From Limnobaculum parvum (lineage in GTDB: Bacteria; Pseudomonadota; Gammaproteobacteria; Enterobacterales; Enterobacteriaceae), in NCBI RefSeq assembly GCF_003096015.2, contig NZ_CP029185.2, positions 233,501 through 297,500 on the forward strand: 64,000 bases of DNA, given 5' to 3'. The position numbers and the translations under genes were made by a program. Under the pieces are notes generated by a model, which was given only the letters and a program-made list of their open reading frames with translations, was not told where the DNA came from and searched no databases. Position 1 is the first letter of the stretch, and each line of letters starts with the position of its first letter. This document shows positions 16,512 through 24,866 of the stretch, piece after piece.

Positions 16512-17522
16512 TTACAGCAAGATATCACACAGCGCCGGATCCTTTCGGTCCAGATAGTGAATCGACTGAATACGGCGGATGGTACGCGATTTACCTCGAA
16601 TCAGCAGCGTCTCGGTGGTTGCCATATTGCCGGTGCGCTGAATGCCATTCAGTAAATCACCTTTGGTGATGCCGGTGGCGGAAAAAATGATATTGTCGTT
16701 ACGGGCCATATCTCCCAGTGTGAGTACTTTACCCGCGTCGATCCCCATTTGTTTACAGCGCGCCAGCTCTTGCTCGCCAATGCGGCGGTTTTCTTCGCTG
16801 TCGCCTTTAACCTGATGACGAGCCAACAGGCGAGATTGCATATCACCATCTAGCGCGCGAATAACCGCCGCAGAAATAACCCCTTCCGGCGCACCACCGA
16901 TGCCGTACATCACGTCGACTTCACTGTCCGGCATACAGGTTAGGATAGAGGCGGCTACATCACCGTCAGGAATGGCAAATACTCGAACGCCAAGCTGTTG
17001 CATCTCTTCAATCACTTTATCGTGACGGGGCTTCGCCAAGGTAATCACTGTCAGCTCAGACAACGGCTTATTGAGTTTTAATGCGATACGCTTAAGGTTT
17101 TCGGTTAACGGTTGGTTCAGATCGATGGTGTCTTTAGCGCCGGGGCCAACGACTAATTTTTCCATATACATATCAGGCGCATGCAGAAACGCCCCTTTTT
17201 CCGCTACCGCTAATACCGCCAGCGCATTGGCCTGCCCCATAGCGGTCATCCGTGTTCCTTCGATAGGATCTACCGCAATATCAACCGCATCGCCATTGCC
17301 AGTACCAACTTTTTCACCAATATACAGCATCGGTGCCTCATCGATTTCACCTTCACCGATGACAATTTCACCGTCGATATTGACCTGATTGAGCACGATC
17401 CGCATGGCTTCAACCGCCGCGCCGTCAGCTTTGTTTTTATCGCCACGGCCTAAGTAGCGATAACCTGCCAGTGCCGCAGCCTCGGTGACGCGAGAAAACT
17501 CAATCGCAAGTTCACGTTTCAT
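16512..17522 (-). CDS. glpX: Fructose-1,6-bisphosphatase class II
   Basis: GlpX hydrolyses fructose 1,6-bisphosphate in gluconeogenesis and belongs to the glycerol regulon. I set the start at MKRELAIEFSRVTEAAALAG (ATG ending at 17522), which gives 336 residues, the same length as E. coli GlpX, with GGAT upstream. The frame is open 35 codons further, but that extension has no family support. Metal and substrate motifs are intact: GEGEIDEAPMLYIGEKVG, VDPIEGT and GGAPEGVISAA. It lies downstream of glpK, as in the glpFKX operon, but with 286 bases containing a hairpin and a palindromic repeat between them, so expression may be lower than that of glpFK. Confidence 0.96.
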   Translation of the reverse strand: MKRELAIEFSRVTEAAALAGYRYLGRGDKNKADGAAVEAMRIVLNQVNIDGEIVIGEGEIDEAPMLYIGEKVGTGNGDAVDIAVDPIEGTRMTAMGQANALAVLAVAEKGAFLHAPDMYMEKLVVGPGAKDTIDLNQPLTENLKRIALKLNKPLSELTVITLAKPRHDKVIEEMQQLGVRVFAIPDGDVAASILTCMPDSEVDVMYGIGGAPEGVISAAVIRALDGDMQSRLLARHQVKGDSEENRRIGEQELARCKQMGIDAGKVLTLGDMARNDNIIFSATGITKGDLLNGIQRTGNMATTETLLIRGKSRTIRRIQSIHYLDRKDPALCDILL

Positions 17523-17632
17523 GTATTGGGATCCGTAATATATTGAAGAATTAAGATGCGTAAAAAACTGCCGGGATCTTATCACAGTTAAAACGTGGTG
17601 GAATGGCGCGGTGAGCGAATAATCCATAGATT

Positions 17633-17655
17633 AAAGGGCCGTATACCGGCCCTTT
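17633..17655. terminator. Hairpin between glpK and glpX
   Basis: AAAGGGCCG (17633-17641) pairs perfectly with CGGCCCTTT (17647-17655), loop TATAC. On the minus strand it lies between glpK and glpX and could partly terminate transcription before glpX. No long T-run follows. Confidence 0.55.
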
Positions 17656-17717
17656 AACTTTCATTAGGGTAATCGTTGGACTAAGTTCGATACGCACTGT
17701 TATTGAGTGCGATGGTT

Positions 17718-17766
17718 TTCCGACCGTGCACAAAGATAATACCGGCAATTTGTTTTACGGTCGGGA
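17718..17766. repeat. Dispersed palindromic element, degenerate copy
   Basis: The left arm (17718-17740, core CCGACCGTGCACAAAGAT) matches 21 of 23 bases of the left arm of the perfect palindrome at 34600-34651. The right arm (about 17747-17766, TTTACGGTCGGGA) is a decayed complement, and both copies continue into ATATTC. It lies between glpK and glpX. Confidence 0.7.
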
Positions 17767-17808
17767 TATTCTCATTCGCTGATTCTAAATAAGTCTCATA
17801 GAGCAATA

Positions 17809-19320
17809 TTACTCATCATGCTCTTCCCACTCGCGGGCGCGCGCCACGGCTTTCTGCCAACCTTTGTAACGGTAGTTACGTTCAGTGGTTTCAATGCCTG
17901 GTTTAAATACGCGCTCAATGTCTGCTTTGCTCTTCACTTCTTCCAGATCGCTCCAGAAGCCAACCGCTAGACCTGCAAGATAAGCTGCACCTAATGCGGT
18001 GACTTCACGCACTGCTGGGCGTTCCACTGAAGTACCGAGAATGTCTGATTGGAACTGCATCAGGAAATTGTTGGAGACGGCTCCACCATCAACCCGAAGG
18101 GCTTTCAGACGGGTTCCCGCATCTGCTTGCATGGCATCCAGTACGTCGCGAGTTTGATAAGCGATAGATTCCAGCGTTGCGCGAATAATGTGGTTTGAGT
18201 TAACGCCACGGGTCAGGCCGAGGATAGCACCGCGAGCATACGGATCCCAATAGGGTGCGCCAAGGCCCGTAAAGGCAGGTACGACGTAAACGCCGTTACT
18301 GTCTTTCACTTTGGTAGCGAAATATTCGGAGTCCATCGCATCGTTAAATAGTTTCAGTTCATCGCGTAGCCACTGGATAGAGGCTCCGCCAATAAATACG
18401 GCACCTTCTAGTGCATAGTTCACTTCACCGCGCGGGCCACAGGCGATAGTGGTCAACAGACCATGTTCTGACTTAACCACTTCCTTACCGGTGTTCATCA
18501 GTAGGAAGCAGCCAGTACCGTAGGTATTTTTCGCCATGCCAGGCTGAACGCACAGGTGACCAAACAGGGCCGCCTGCTGGTCACCCGCCATACCGGAAAT
18601 TGGAATACGTGTTCCGCCTTTTCCACCAATGTTGGTTTTGCCATAGATTTCAGATGATGGGCGAACTTCTGGCAGCATTTCTCGTGGAATATCCAGCGCT
18701 TCCAGCATGCGCTCATCCCACTGTAAGGTTTTAATATTGAACAGCATGGTACGAGAAGCGTTGGTGTAGTCGGTGACGTGGGTACGGCCCTGAGTCATGT
18801 TCCACACCAGCCAGGTGTCAACGGTACCAAACAGCAGTTCGCCACGTTTGGCTCGATCGCGAGCGCCTTCTACGTGGTCGAGAATCCATTTTACTTTGGT
18901 GCCGGAAAAGTAGGGGTCGACCACCAGACCGGTATTTTCACGAATATAGTCGGTCATGCCCTCTTTCTTTAGTTGTTCACAAATGCTGGCGGTTCTGCGG
19001 CACTGCCAGACGATAGCGTTATAAACAGGTTTACCGGTAGCCTTATCCCAGACAATGGTGGTTTCACGCTGGTTGGTAATCCCGATAGCAGCCACTTCAT
19101 CAGAACTGATACCCGTTTGAGCCAGCACTTCAACCAGTACGGCACTCTGTGTTGCCCAGATTTCCATTGGGTCATGTTCTACCCAACCGGCATGAGGGTA
19201 GATCTGAGTAAATTCACGCTGTGATACACCGATAATATTAGCATCGTGGTCTAAAACCACCGCTCGTGAACTTGTGGTTCCCTGATCGAGGGCGACAATA
19301 TATTTTTGCTCAGTCGTCAT
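17809..19320 (-). CDS. glpK: Glycerol kinase
   Basis: A 503-residue FGGY-family kinase that phosphorylates glycerol with ATP, giving sn-glycerol 3-phosphate, and so traps glycerol entering through GlpF. The start MTTEQKYIVALDQGTTSSRA contains the phosphate-1 motif. GMAGDQQAALFG (about 263) and the signature region GGAVSNNFLMQFQ near residue 410 are intact. Length agrees with E. coli GlpK (502). It lies 48 bases downstream of glpF on the same strand, forming the glpFK operon. In E. coli the enzyme is inhibited by fructose bisphosphate and EIIA-Glc, and the high similarity suggests the same here. Confidence 0.98.
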   Translation of the reverse strand: MTTEQKYIVALDQGTTSSRAVVLDHDANIIGVSQREFTQIYPHAGWVEHDPMEIWATQSAVLVEVLAQTGISSDEVAAIGITNQRETTIVWDKATGKPVYNAIVWQCRRTASICEQLKKEGMTDYIRENTGLVVDPYFSGTKVKWILDHVEGARDRAKRGELLFGTVDTWLVWNMTQGRTHVTDYTNASRTMLFNIKTLQWDERMLEALDIPREMLPEVRPSSEIYGKTNIGGKGGTRIPISGMAGDQQAALFGHLCVQPGMAKNTYGTGCFLLMNTGKEVVKSEHGLLTTIACGPRGEVNYALEGAVFIGGASIQWLRDELKLFNDAMDSEYFATKVKDSNGVYVVPAFTGLGAPYWDPYARGAILGLTRGVNSNHIIRATLESIAYQTRDVLDAMQADAGTRLKALRVDGGAVSNNFLMQFQSDILGTSVERPAVREVTALGAAYLAGLAVGFWSDLEEVKSKADIERVFKPGIETTERNYRYKGWQKAVARAREWEEHDE

Positions 19321-19368
19321 TGGGCTAGCTCCGTGAATTGACGTAGTAAAAAGGGGTAAGAACGGTCA

Positions 19369-20187
19369 TTATTTTTTATCTTCAATAGCACAGGCATCAC
19401 AGGGTAAATTACCGCCGATAAATACCTTATAGCCCCATGCTCCCAAGCAGCCACCGATAATAGGCCCCATAATGGGTACAATAAAATAAGGGATTTCTCT
19501 TCCACCTGTGAAGGCGATGTTACCCCAGCCAGCGAAATAGGCGAACAGTTTCGGGCCGAAGTCACGGGCCGGGTTCATGGCGAAGCCGGTTAATGGGCCC
19601 ATCGATGCACCAATCACGGCAACCAGAATACCGATCAGCAATGGACCCAGCGAACCACGCGGGACGCCGTTGCCGTCATCGGTTAAGGCCAGAATCAAGG
19701 CTAACAGGGTGGCAGAAATCACCACTTCCACACAGAATGCTTGGAAGACGTTAATTGCCGGGTTTGGATAAGTAGAGAATGTTCCCGCCAGTGACAGGCT
19801 GTCTACGCTGCCCCGGACAATATGTTGAGCGGCTTCGACTTCGTAAAATAAGCTGAAGTAAAGTGCATATACCATTGCCGCACCGCAAAATGCGCCGGCA
19901 ACCTGTGAAATAATATAAGGAATCACTTTTTTGCGATCGAAGCAGGCAAATAGCCACAAAGCGATGGTAACCGCCGGATTCAGGTGAGCACCCGATACGC
20001 CAGCGGTTAAGTAGACGCCCAGCGCCACTGCTAGACCCCAGATAATACTAATTTCCCATTGTCCAAAACTGGCTCCGGTGACTTTCAGTGCAGCAACACA
20101 ACCGATACCAAAAAAGAGAAACAGTCCCGTACCAAGGAATTCAGCAATACATTGCCCTCTTAAGGTAGGGCCAGCGTTTTGACTCAT
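19369..20187 (-). CDS. glpF: Glycerol uptake facilitator (aquaglyceroporin)
   Basis: A 272-residue inner-membrane channel of the MIP family, with six membrane helices and the two half-helices marked by AHLNPAVT (Asn70) and AMNPARDFG (about 205). The arginine after the second NPA box is the selectivity-filter arginine of aquaglyceroporins. It passes glycerol and small polyols passively, and the neighbouring GlpK traps the product. The start MSQNAGPTLRGQ has AGGA upstream. It is first gene of glpFK(X), and the promoter region upstream has GlpR-like sites. The C-terminal tail CDACAIEDKK is slightly different from E. coli. Confidence 0.97.
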   Translation of the reverse strand: MSQNAGPTLRGQCIAEFLGTGLFLFFGIGCVAALKVTGASFGQWEISIIWGLAVALGVYLTAGVSGAHLNPAVTIALWLFACFDRKKVIPYIISQVAGAFCGAAMVYALYFSLFYEVEAAQHIVRGSVDSLSLAGTFSTYPNPAINVFQAFCVEVVISATLLALILALTDDGNGVPRGSLGPLLIGILVAVIGASMGPLTGFAMNPARDFGPKLFAYFAGWGNIAFTGGREIPYFIVPIMGPIIGGCLGAWGYKVFIGGNLPCDACAIEDKK

Positions 20188-20673
20188 AGATATAGTCCTG
20201 CAATTGAAGGGTAGGGAGGTAATTTGATTACCTGTATTGGCCTCTATTTTTTATTAGATAGAGGAGATGAACGGATTTTATCGTTATCGCGCTATATCGA
20301 AAAATAACGAAAGTATGATTTTGTGTATTCGGTCAAATAATTGTTTTTTTGAGTTCGAAAAGTGATAAGTGACGCAGGTTTATATTGGACCACCACACGT
20401 TTTGAGAGAACGGCGTCATCGCCATGATAAGATTAATCACTACGGGTTTAAGTATTTTTGTTGCTAGCGAGTTAACTGTACGGTCAGATTGATAAAATTT
20501 CTGAACATTCGCGCTTTATATAGGTCTATGTCTGGACAGCGTTCGATCAGGTAAATACAATCAGGCTGTTGATTTTGGCGTTCCACCAATGGGATGTGCG
20601 AATCCTGCCGCTAGCGGCTGTTATAAATGTTAGGTTTTCCGCTTTGCGGTTATGTCTATATGAGGACAAAATA
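20188..20673. other. Divergent control region of glpF and zapB
   Basis: These 486 bases have no gene. The glpF side should hold the glpFKX promoter. A weak CRP-like site is at 20322-20337 (TGTGT, 6 bases, TCAAA; 8 of 10), and GlpR-like sites are at 20296-20315. The zapB side contains its promoter, not resolved, and a ribosome site TGAGGA at 20661. Confidence 0.45.
20296..20315 (-). promoter_or_regulatory. Candidate GlpR operator
   Basis: Read on the minus strand, two adjacent 10-mers (TACTTTCGTT and ATTTTTCGAT) each match 9 of 10 positions of the GlpR half-site WATKYTCGWW. They lie about 110 bases before glpF. GlpR represses the glp operons without glycerol 3-phosphate. Binding here is inference. 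Confidence 0.45.
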
Positions 20674-20913
20674 ATGTCATTTGAAGTATTCGAAAAACTG
20701 GAAGCTAAGGTCCAACAGGCCATTGATACTATCACTTTGTTGCAAATGGAAATTGAAGAGCTGAAAGAGAAAAATAACTCTTTAGTTCGTGATATTGAAA
20801 CTTCTTCTAACGGACGTGAGTCATTAGTGAACGAAAACGCTCAGTTGAAGCAAGAACAACAAGCTTGGCAGGAGCGTTTACGTCTTCTGTTGGGTAAAAT
20901 GGATGAAGTCTAA
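20674..20913 (+). CDS. zapB: Cell division protein ZapB
   Basis: A 79-residue coiled-coil protein that joins the Z-ring through ZapA and helps septum placement and chromosome-terminus positioning. The ATG at 20674 was chosen because the ribosome site TGAGGA lies just upstream and the product starts MSFEVFEKLEAKVQQAIDTI, as in E. coli. The frame is open 35 codons further upstream without family support. The whole chain is one heptad-rich helix (LLQMEIEELKEKNN, LKQEQQAWQERLRLLLGKM). Length equals the family norm. It stands between glpF (divergent) and rraA (convergent), as in E. coli, and is followed by a strong terminator. Confidence 0.96.
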   Translation: MSFEVFEKLEAKVQQAIDTITLLQMEIEELKEKNNSLVRDIETSSNGRESLVNENAQLKQEQQAWQERLRLLLGKMDEV

Positions 20914-20941
20914 TCGATTTAACGGTTAGTCATCAGACAAT

Positions 20942-20967
20942 AAAAACGCCGCGTATGCGGCGTTTTT
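20942..20967. terminator. Strong intrinsic terminator after zapB
   Basis: AAAAACGCCGC (20942-20952) pairs perfectly with GCGGCGTTTTT (20957-20967), loop GTAT. A/T runs on both sides make it usable for zapB and for rraA on the other strand. Confidence 0.92.
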
Positions 20968-21034
20968 ATTTAAATCTATTGAGTAAAATAGGAGAACGCA
21001 GGGCGGAAACCTCACTGTTTCCACTTATCATGGC

Positions 21035-21520
21035 TTATTCGATGTCTAACGCTTCTTCTGACAGGATGATGCCGGTATTGTCGGCATAAAGATGGTCTCC
21101 AGAGAAGAAGGTTACACCACCAAAGTTAACGCGAATATCACTTTCGCCAATGTTCTGTGAGTCAGCGCCAACCGGGATAGCCGCTAAAGCCTGAATGCCA
21201 ATATCCAGATCTTCCAGTTCATCGACCTGACGAACCGCACCGTAAATCACTAGGCCTTCCCACTCGTTTTGAACGGCAAGACGGGCCAATTCAGCATCGA
21301 TCAGTGCTCGGCGAACGGAACCGCCGCCATCGACCAATAATACGCGGCCCTGACCATTCTCTTCCAATAGCTCATATAGCAGGCCATTGTCTTCGAAACA
21401 TTTAACCGTGGTGATTTGACCACCAAAAGAGGGGCGTCCACCAAAGTTAGAGAACAGAGGTTCTACAACGTTGACTTCTTCATGATAGATGTCACATAAC
21501 TCGGAAGTATCATATTTCAT
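21035..21520 (-). CDS. rraA: Ribonuclease E activity regulator RraA
   Basis: RraA binds the C-terminal half of RNase E and lowers its activity. I set the start at MKYDTSELCDIYHEEVNVVE (ATG ending 21520), giving 161 residues as in E. coli. An in-frame ATG at 21559 would add 13 residues (MAKNEPMETGVDF) and cannot be excluded, since neither start has a strong ribosome site. The family blocks LFSNFGGRPSFGGQI, VLLVDGGGSVRRAL, LVIYGAVRQVDEL and VTFFSGDHLYADNTGI are intact. It is followed downstream by the terminator shared with zapB and preceded by menA, the conserved enterobacterial order. Confidence 0.95.
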   Translation of the reverse strand: MKYDTSELCDIYHEEVNVVEPLFSNFGGRPSFGGQITTVKCFEDNGLLYELLEENGQGRVLLVDGGGSVRRALIDAELARLAVQNEWEGLVIYGAVRQVDELEDLDIGIQALAAIPVGADSQNIGESDIRVNFGGVTFFSGDHLYADNTGIILSEEALDIE

Positions 21521-21671
21521 AAAATCGACGCCTGTTTCCATTGGTTCATTTTTAGCCATGAATAATCAGTATATCCTGATTTTTACAAGGATAGCAAAGT
21601 CATCCTGGTGTTGAGGCCAACGGATCGGCTTATCCAAGATGGATAATAATAAAAATGACGGATGAGCCGCG

Positions 21672-22589
21672 TTAGCTGAGTACCACACCGATGGCAAAAA
21701 GGATATTGGTCAGCAGTGCACCTTTAACCATCTGTTCCAGCATCGGGCGCATTGCCACTGCCGTTGGCTCATGTAATACATACATAGCGTGACGGTAGAG
21801 TAGGGGTACCGCCAGAATAAATAGCCAGCCACTCCAACTGCGTAAATCAAACAGGGCAAATAGAACCAGACACAAAAGTGCGCCGGCCAGTAACATGAAG
21901 TGATAGCGGCGGCCCCATAGGGGGCCTAAGCGTACTGCAAGCGTGTTTTTACCATTCATACGGTCATTATCAATATCGCGCAAATTATTGATATTCAAAA
22001 CCGCGGTTGCCAATAAACCGCAAGCAGTGGCGGGTAGCATCACCACTGTATCGAAAGTTCCGGCCTGTAGATAATAGGTACCGGCGACGCTTAACCAGCC
22101 AAAGAAGATCAAAACGGAAATATCCCCCAATCCCATATAGCCATATGGCTTACGGCCAACGGTATAGGTGATGGAGGCGACAATCGCCAGTAGGCCTAGC
22201 CCCAGAAAGCCAATAATGTCTTCTGGTTTTTTACAGGCTAAAGCAATAAGACCAATGCCGGAGGCGATAGTAAGAATGATGACAATAATCAGGGCGCGTT
22301 TCATTTGAGCCTGATTAATTAGTCCTTTTTGCATACCTCGGTTGGGGCCAATACGCGTTTCCGTATCACTGCCTTTTATTGCATCCCCATAGTCATTCGC
22401 CAGATTAGATAAGATCTGTAGCATTGCCGCAGTGAGCAGAGCCATCAGCGCAATATCCAACTGAAAATAGTGCATCCAAGCAGCCAGCGCGGAACCGGTA
22501 ACAATCGATGCCAATGCCAGAGGCAATGTACGGGGGCGCAGGCTCTCAATCCAGGCTGCTGTTTTACTTGTTGAGTGAGTTTGGCTCAT
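21672..22589 (-). CDS. menA: 1,4-dihydroxy-2-naphthoate polyprenyltransferase
   Basis: A 305-residue integral membrane prenyltransferase of the UbiA superfamily. It attaches the polyprenyl chain to dihydroxynaphthoate in menaquinone synthesis. The first Asp-rich motif NLANDYGDAIKGSD (about residues 62-75) and the second, DIDNDRMNGKNT, are present, with about eight hydrophobic helices. The start MSQTHSTSKTAAWIESLRPRT fits the family. It lies between rraA and hslU on the same strand as in E. coli. The 206-base gap after hslU contains a long hairpin, so menA is probably transcribed separately from hslVU. Confidence 0.96.
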   Translation of the reverse strand: MSQTHSTSKTAAWIESLRPRTLPLALASIVTGSALAAWMHYFQLDIALMALLTAAMLQILSNLANDYGDAIKGSDTETRIGPNRGMQKGLINQAQMKRALIIVIILTIASGIGLIALACKKPEDIIGFLGLGLLAIVASITYTVGRKPYGYMGLGDISVLIFFGWLSVAGTYYLQAGTFDTVVMLPATACGLLATAVLNINNLRDIDNDRMNGKNTLAVRLGPLWGRRYHFMLLAGALLCLVLFALFDLRSWSGWLFILAVPLLYRHAMYVLHEPTAVAMRPMLEQMVKGALLTNILFAIGVVLS

Positions 22590-22736
22590 GTCTTAGTTTT
22601 AATTTAGTAACTTTTAATTTGAGAATAATGTCATAGCGGGCAAATCGGCTAGACGCTAACTATACGCGTATTATAGAGAATTTAACGAGAGTTTGCTTTG
22701 ATTCTGGGTAAAACCAAACGAATACTAAGGAATAAG

Positions 22737-22764
22737 TTTACGGGAGGCTAGTGCCTCCCGTAAA
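22737..22764 (-). terminator. Hairpin after hslU
   Basis: A perfect 12-bp stem (22737-22748 with 22753-22764; core CGGGAGGC/GCCTCCCG), with a 4-base loop, lies 32 bases after the hslU stop. The T-run on the minus strand is short (AAACTTATT), so termination may be partial. Confidence 0.65.
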
Positions 22765-22795
22765 TACGACTGATTGAGTAGGGTGATAAAAAACG

Positions 22796-24127
22796 TTACA
22801 GAATGAAACGGCTTAAATCTTCATTATCAACTAATTCATCCAGATGATGACGAACGTACTCAGCATCGATATCAATGCTTGTCCCGTTGCTTTCACTGGC
22901 GTCATAGGAGATATCTTCCATTAAACGCTCCAAAACGGTATGTAAACGACGGGCACCAATGTTTTCTGTGCGTTCGTTTACCTGCCATGCCGCTTCCGCA
23001 ATACGACGAATACCGTCGGTCTGGAAGTTGATGGTTACCCCTTCCGTTGCCATTAACGCTTTGTATTGCTCGGTTAATGATGCACTTGGTTCTGTCAGGA
23101 TACGTTCAAAATCTTCGGTGGTCAGGGCCTGTAGTTCAACACGGATCGGTAAACGACCTTGTAATTCAGGAATCAGGTCTGAAGGGCTGGCTGTCTGGAA
23201 TGCACCGGAAGCAATAAACAGAATGTGGTCAGTTTTCACCATGCCGTGTTTTGTGGATACGGTACAGCCTTCTACCAGCGGCAGTAAGTCACGTTGGACT
23301 CCTTCGCGGGATACATCTGGGCCAGAGACTTCACCGCGCTTACAGATTTTGTCGATCTCATCAATAAACACGATACCGTGCTGTTCAACGGCATCAATCG
23401 CCTGTTGCTTTAGTTCTTCCGGGTTGATCAACTTGCCAGCTTCTTCTTCAATCAGCATTTTAAACGCGTCTTTGATCTTCATTTTGCGCGGTTTTTGCTT
23501 TTGTCCACCGAGGTTTTGAAACATAGACTGTAGCTGATTGGTCATCTCTTCCATGCCCGGAGGAGCCATAATCTCTACACCCATGGACATGGTTGCCAGT
23601 TCGATTTCGATCTCTTTATCGTCCAATTGACCTTCACGCAGTTTTTTGCGGAATGCTTGACGGGCAGCAGAGCTGTCGGAACCGTGTTCAGTCTGGCCCC
23701 AGTTGTCGCGGGCGGGTGGAATTAATACGTCGAGAATGCGTTCTTCCGCCAGCTCTTCAGCACGAAAACGCATTTTTTCAACGGATTGTTGACGCACCAT
23801 CTTGATGGCAGAATCTGTTAAATCGCGGATGATGGAATCAACTTCTTTCCCCACGTAGCCCACTTCGGTGAACTTGGTGGCTTCGACTTTGATAAATGGC
23901 GCATTGGCCAGTTTAGCCAAACGACGGGCAATTTCAGTTTTACCGACACCGGTTGGGCCGATCATTAAAATATTTTTTGGCGTGACTTCATGGCGTAACA
24001 CTTCATCAAGCTGCATGCGGCGCCAGCGGTTACGTAGAGCAATAGCCACGGCACGCTTGGCTTTGTTCTGACCGATGATATAGCTGTCAAGTTCACTGAC
24101 GATTTCGCGAGGGGTCATTTCAGACAT
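22796..24127 (-). CDS. hslU: HslU, ATPase subunit of the HslUV protease
   Basis: A 443-residue AAA+ unfoldase that feeds substrates into the HslV chamber in the cytosol. The Walker A motif GPTGVGKTEIARRL is at about residue 57, the pore motif GYVGKEV near residue 90, Walker B IVFIDEIDKI near 255, and the C-terminal tail ends DLSRFIL, which docks on HslV. Two ATG codons are adjacent (24130 and 24127). The second gives the E. coli length and the better 8-base spacing from AAGGA. The gene starts 11 bases after hslV, in one operon driven by the heat-shock promoter at 24733. Confidence 0.97.
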   Translation of the reverse strand: MSEMTPREIVSELDSYIIGQNKAKRAVAIALRNRWRRMQLDEVLRHEVTPKNILMIGPTGVGKTEIARRLAKLANAPFIKVEATKFTEVGYVGKEVDSIIRDLTDSAIKMVRQQSVEKMRFRAEELAEERILDVLIPPARDNWGQTEHGSDSSAARQAFRKKLREGQLDDKEIEIELATMSMGVEIMAPPGMEEMTNQLQSMFQNLGGQKQKPRKMKIKDAFKMLIEEEAGKLINPEELKQQAIDAVEQHGIVFIDEIDKICKRGEVSGPDVSREGVQRDLLPLVEGCTVSTKHGMVKTDHILFIASGAFQTASPSDLIPELQGRLPIRVELQALTTEDFERILTEPSASLTEQYKALMATEGVTINFQTDGIRRIAEAAWQVNERTENIGARRLHTVLERLMEDISYDASESNGTSIDIDAEYVRHHLDELVDNEDLSRFIL

Positions 24128-24138
24128 CATTACGGTCC

Positions 24139-24669
24139 TTATTCTTTAGCTTTTAATTCTTCGATGGTTTGGAAACGGTTGGTGTAAATACAGATATCAC
24201 CGGCAATCGACAGCGACTTCTCCACGATATCTCTGGCGTTCATATCGGTATTTTCCAACAGTGCTCTGGCGGCAGATTGGGCATAAGGGCCACCAGAACC
24301 GATGGCAATCAGATCGTTTTCTGGTTGGATCACATCACCATTACCGGTGATGATCAGGGACGCAGTTTCATCCGCTACCGCTAACAGCGCTTCTAATCGA
24401 CGAAGCATACGGTCGGTACGCCAGTCTTTCGCCAGCTCAACTGCGGCTTTAGTTAGATGCCCTTGATGCATTTCCAGCTTGCGCTCAAAGCGTTCAAACA
24501 GGGTGAAGGCATCTGCGGTGCCACCAGCAAAGCCAGCAATCACACGGTCGTTATACAGGCGGCGAACTTTACGGGCATTGCCTTTCATCACGGTGTTACC
24601 CAGAGTTACCTGGCCATCACCCCCAATTACTACATGACCGTTGCGGCGAACGCTTACAATTGTTGTCAC
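24139..24669 (-). CDS. hslV: HslV, peptidase subunit of the HslUV protease
   Basis: A 176-residue threonine peptidase with a proteasome-beta fold. The start MTTIVSVRRNG places the catalytic Thr at position 2, exposed after removal of Met. The glycine-rich block GGDGQVTLGNTVMKG and the SGGPYAQSAARAL segment are typical. Two hexamers of HslV stack with HslU rings to degrade unfolded or regulatory proteins under heat stress. It is first gene of the hslVU operon and is downstream of a sigma-32-type promoter. Length matches the family exactly. Confidence 0.97.
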   Translation of the reverse strand: MTTIVSVRRNGHVVIGGDGQVTLGNTVMKGNARKVRRLYNDRVIAGFAGGTADAFTLFERFERKLEMHQGHLTKAAVELAKDWRTDRMLRRLEALLAVADETASLIITGNGDVIQPENDLIAIGSGGPYAQSAARALLENTDMNARDIVEKSLSIAGDICIYTNRFQTIEELKAKE

Positions 24670-24732
24670 GTGCAGATCCTCATTAACTGATAGGAACAGC
24701 CTTACATAATAGGCAAGGCATAATTGGTAATT

Positions 24733-24761
24733 AGATGGGGGAATGGCATCAGATTTTCAAC
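24733..24761 (-). promoter_or_regulatory. Sigma-32 (heat-shock) promoter of hslVU
   Basis: On the minus strand, GTTGAAA (24755-24761) and CCCCATCT (24733-24740) are separated by 14 bases, matching the RpoH consensus CTTGAAA and CCCCATNT. It lies 64 bases upstream of hslV, a known heat-shock operon. Confidence 0.8.
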
Positions 24762-24809
24762 CCTGACGAAGTAAAATATTCAGCGTTGGATTCGGGGGCT
24801 TAAATAACA

Positions 24810-24835
24810 TTCGGGCCGCCATAAGGCAGCCCGAA
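24810..24835 (-). terminator. Hairpin after ftsN
   Basis: TTCGGGCCGCC (24810-24820) pairs with GGCAGCCCGAA (24825-24835), one wobble, loop ATAA. It lies 32 bases after the ftsN stop. The T-run on the minus strand is interrupted (TGTTATTT). Confidence 0.6.
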
Positions 24836-24866
24836 GTGAGAGGTAAACTTTATAATTTACAGATAA

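Noticed and set aside
22959..23519. 186-codon plus-strand frame opposite hslU
   Set aside because: It is a shadow of the certain hslU gene with no ribosome site or domain.
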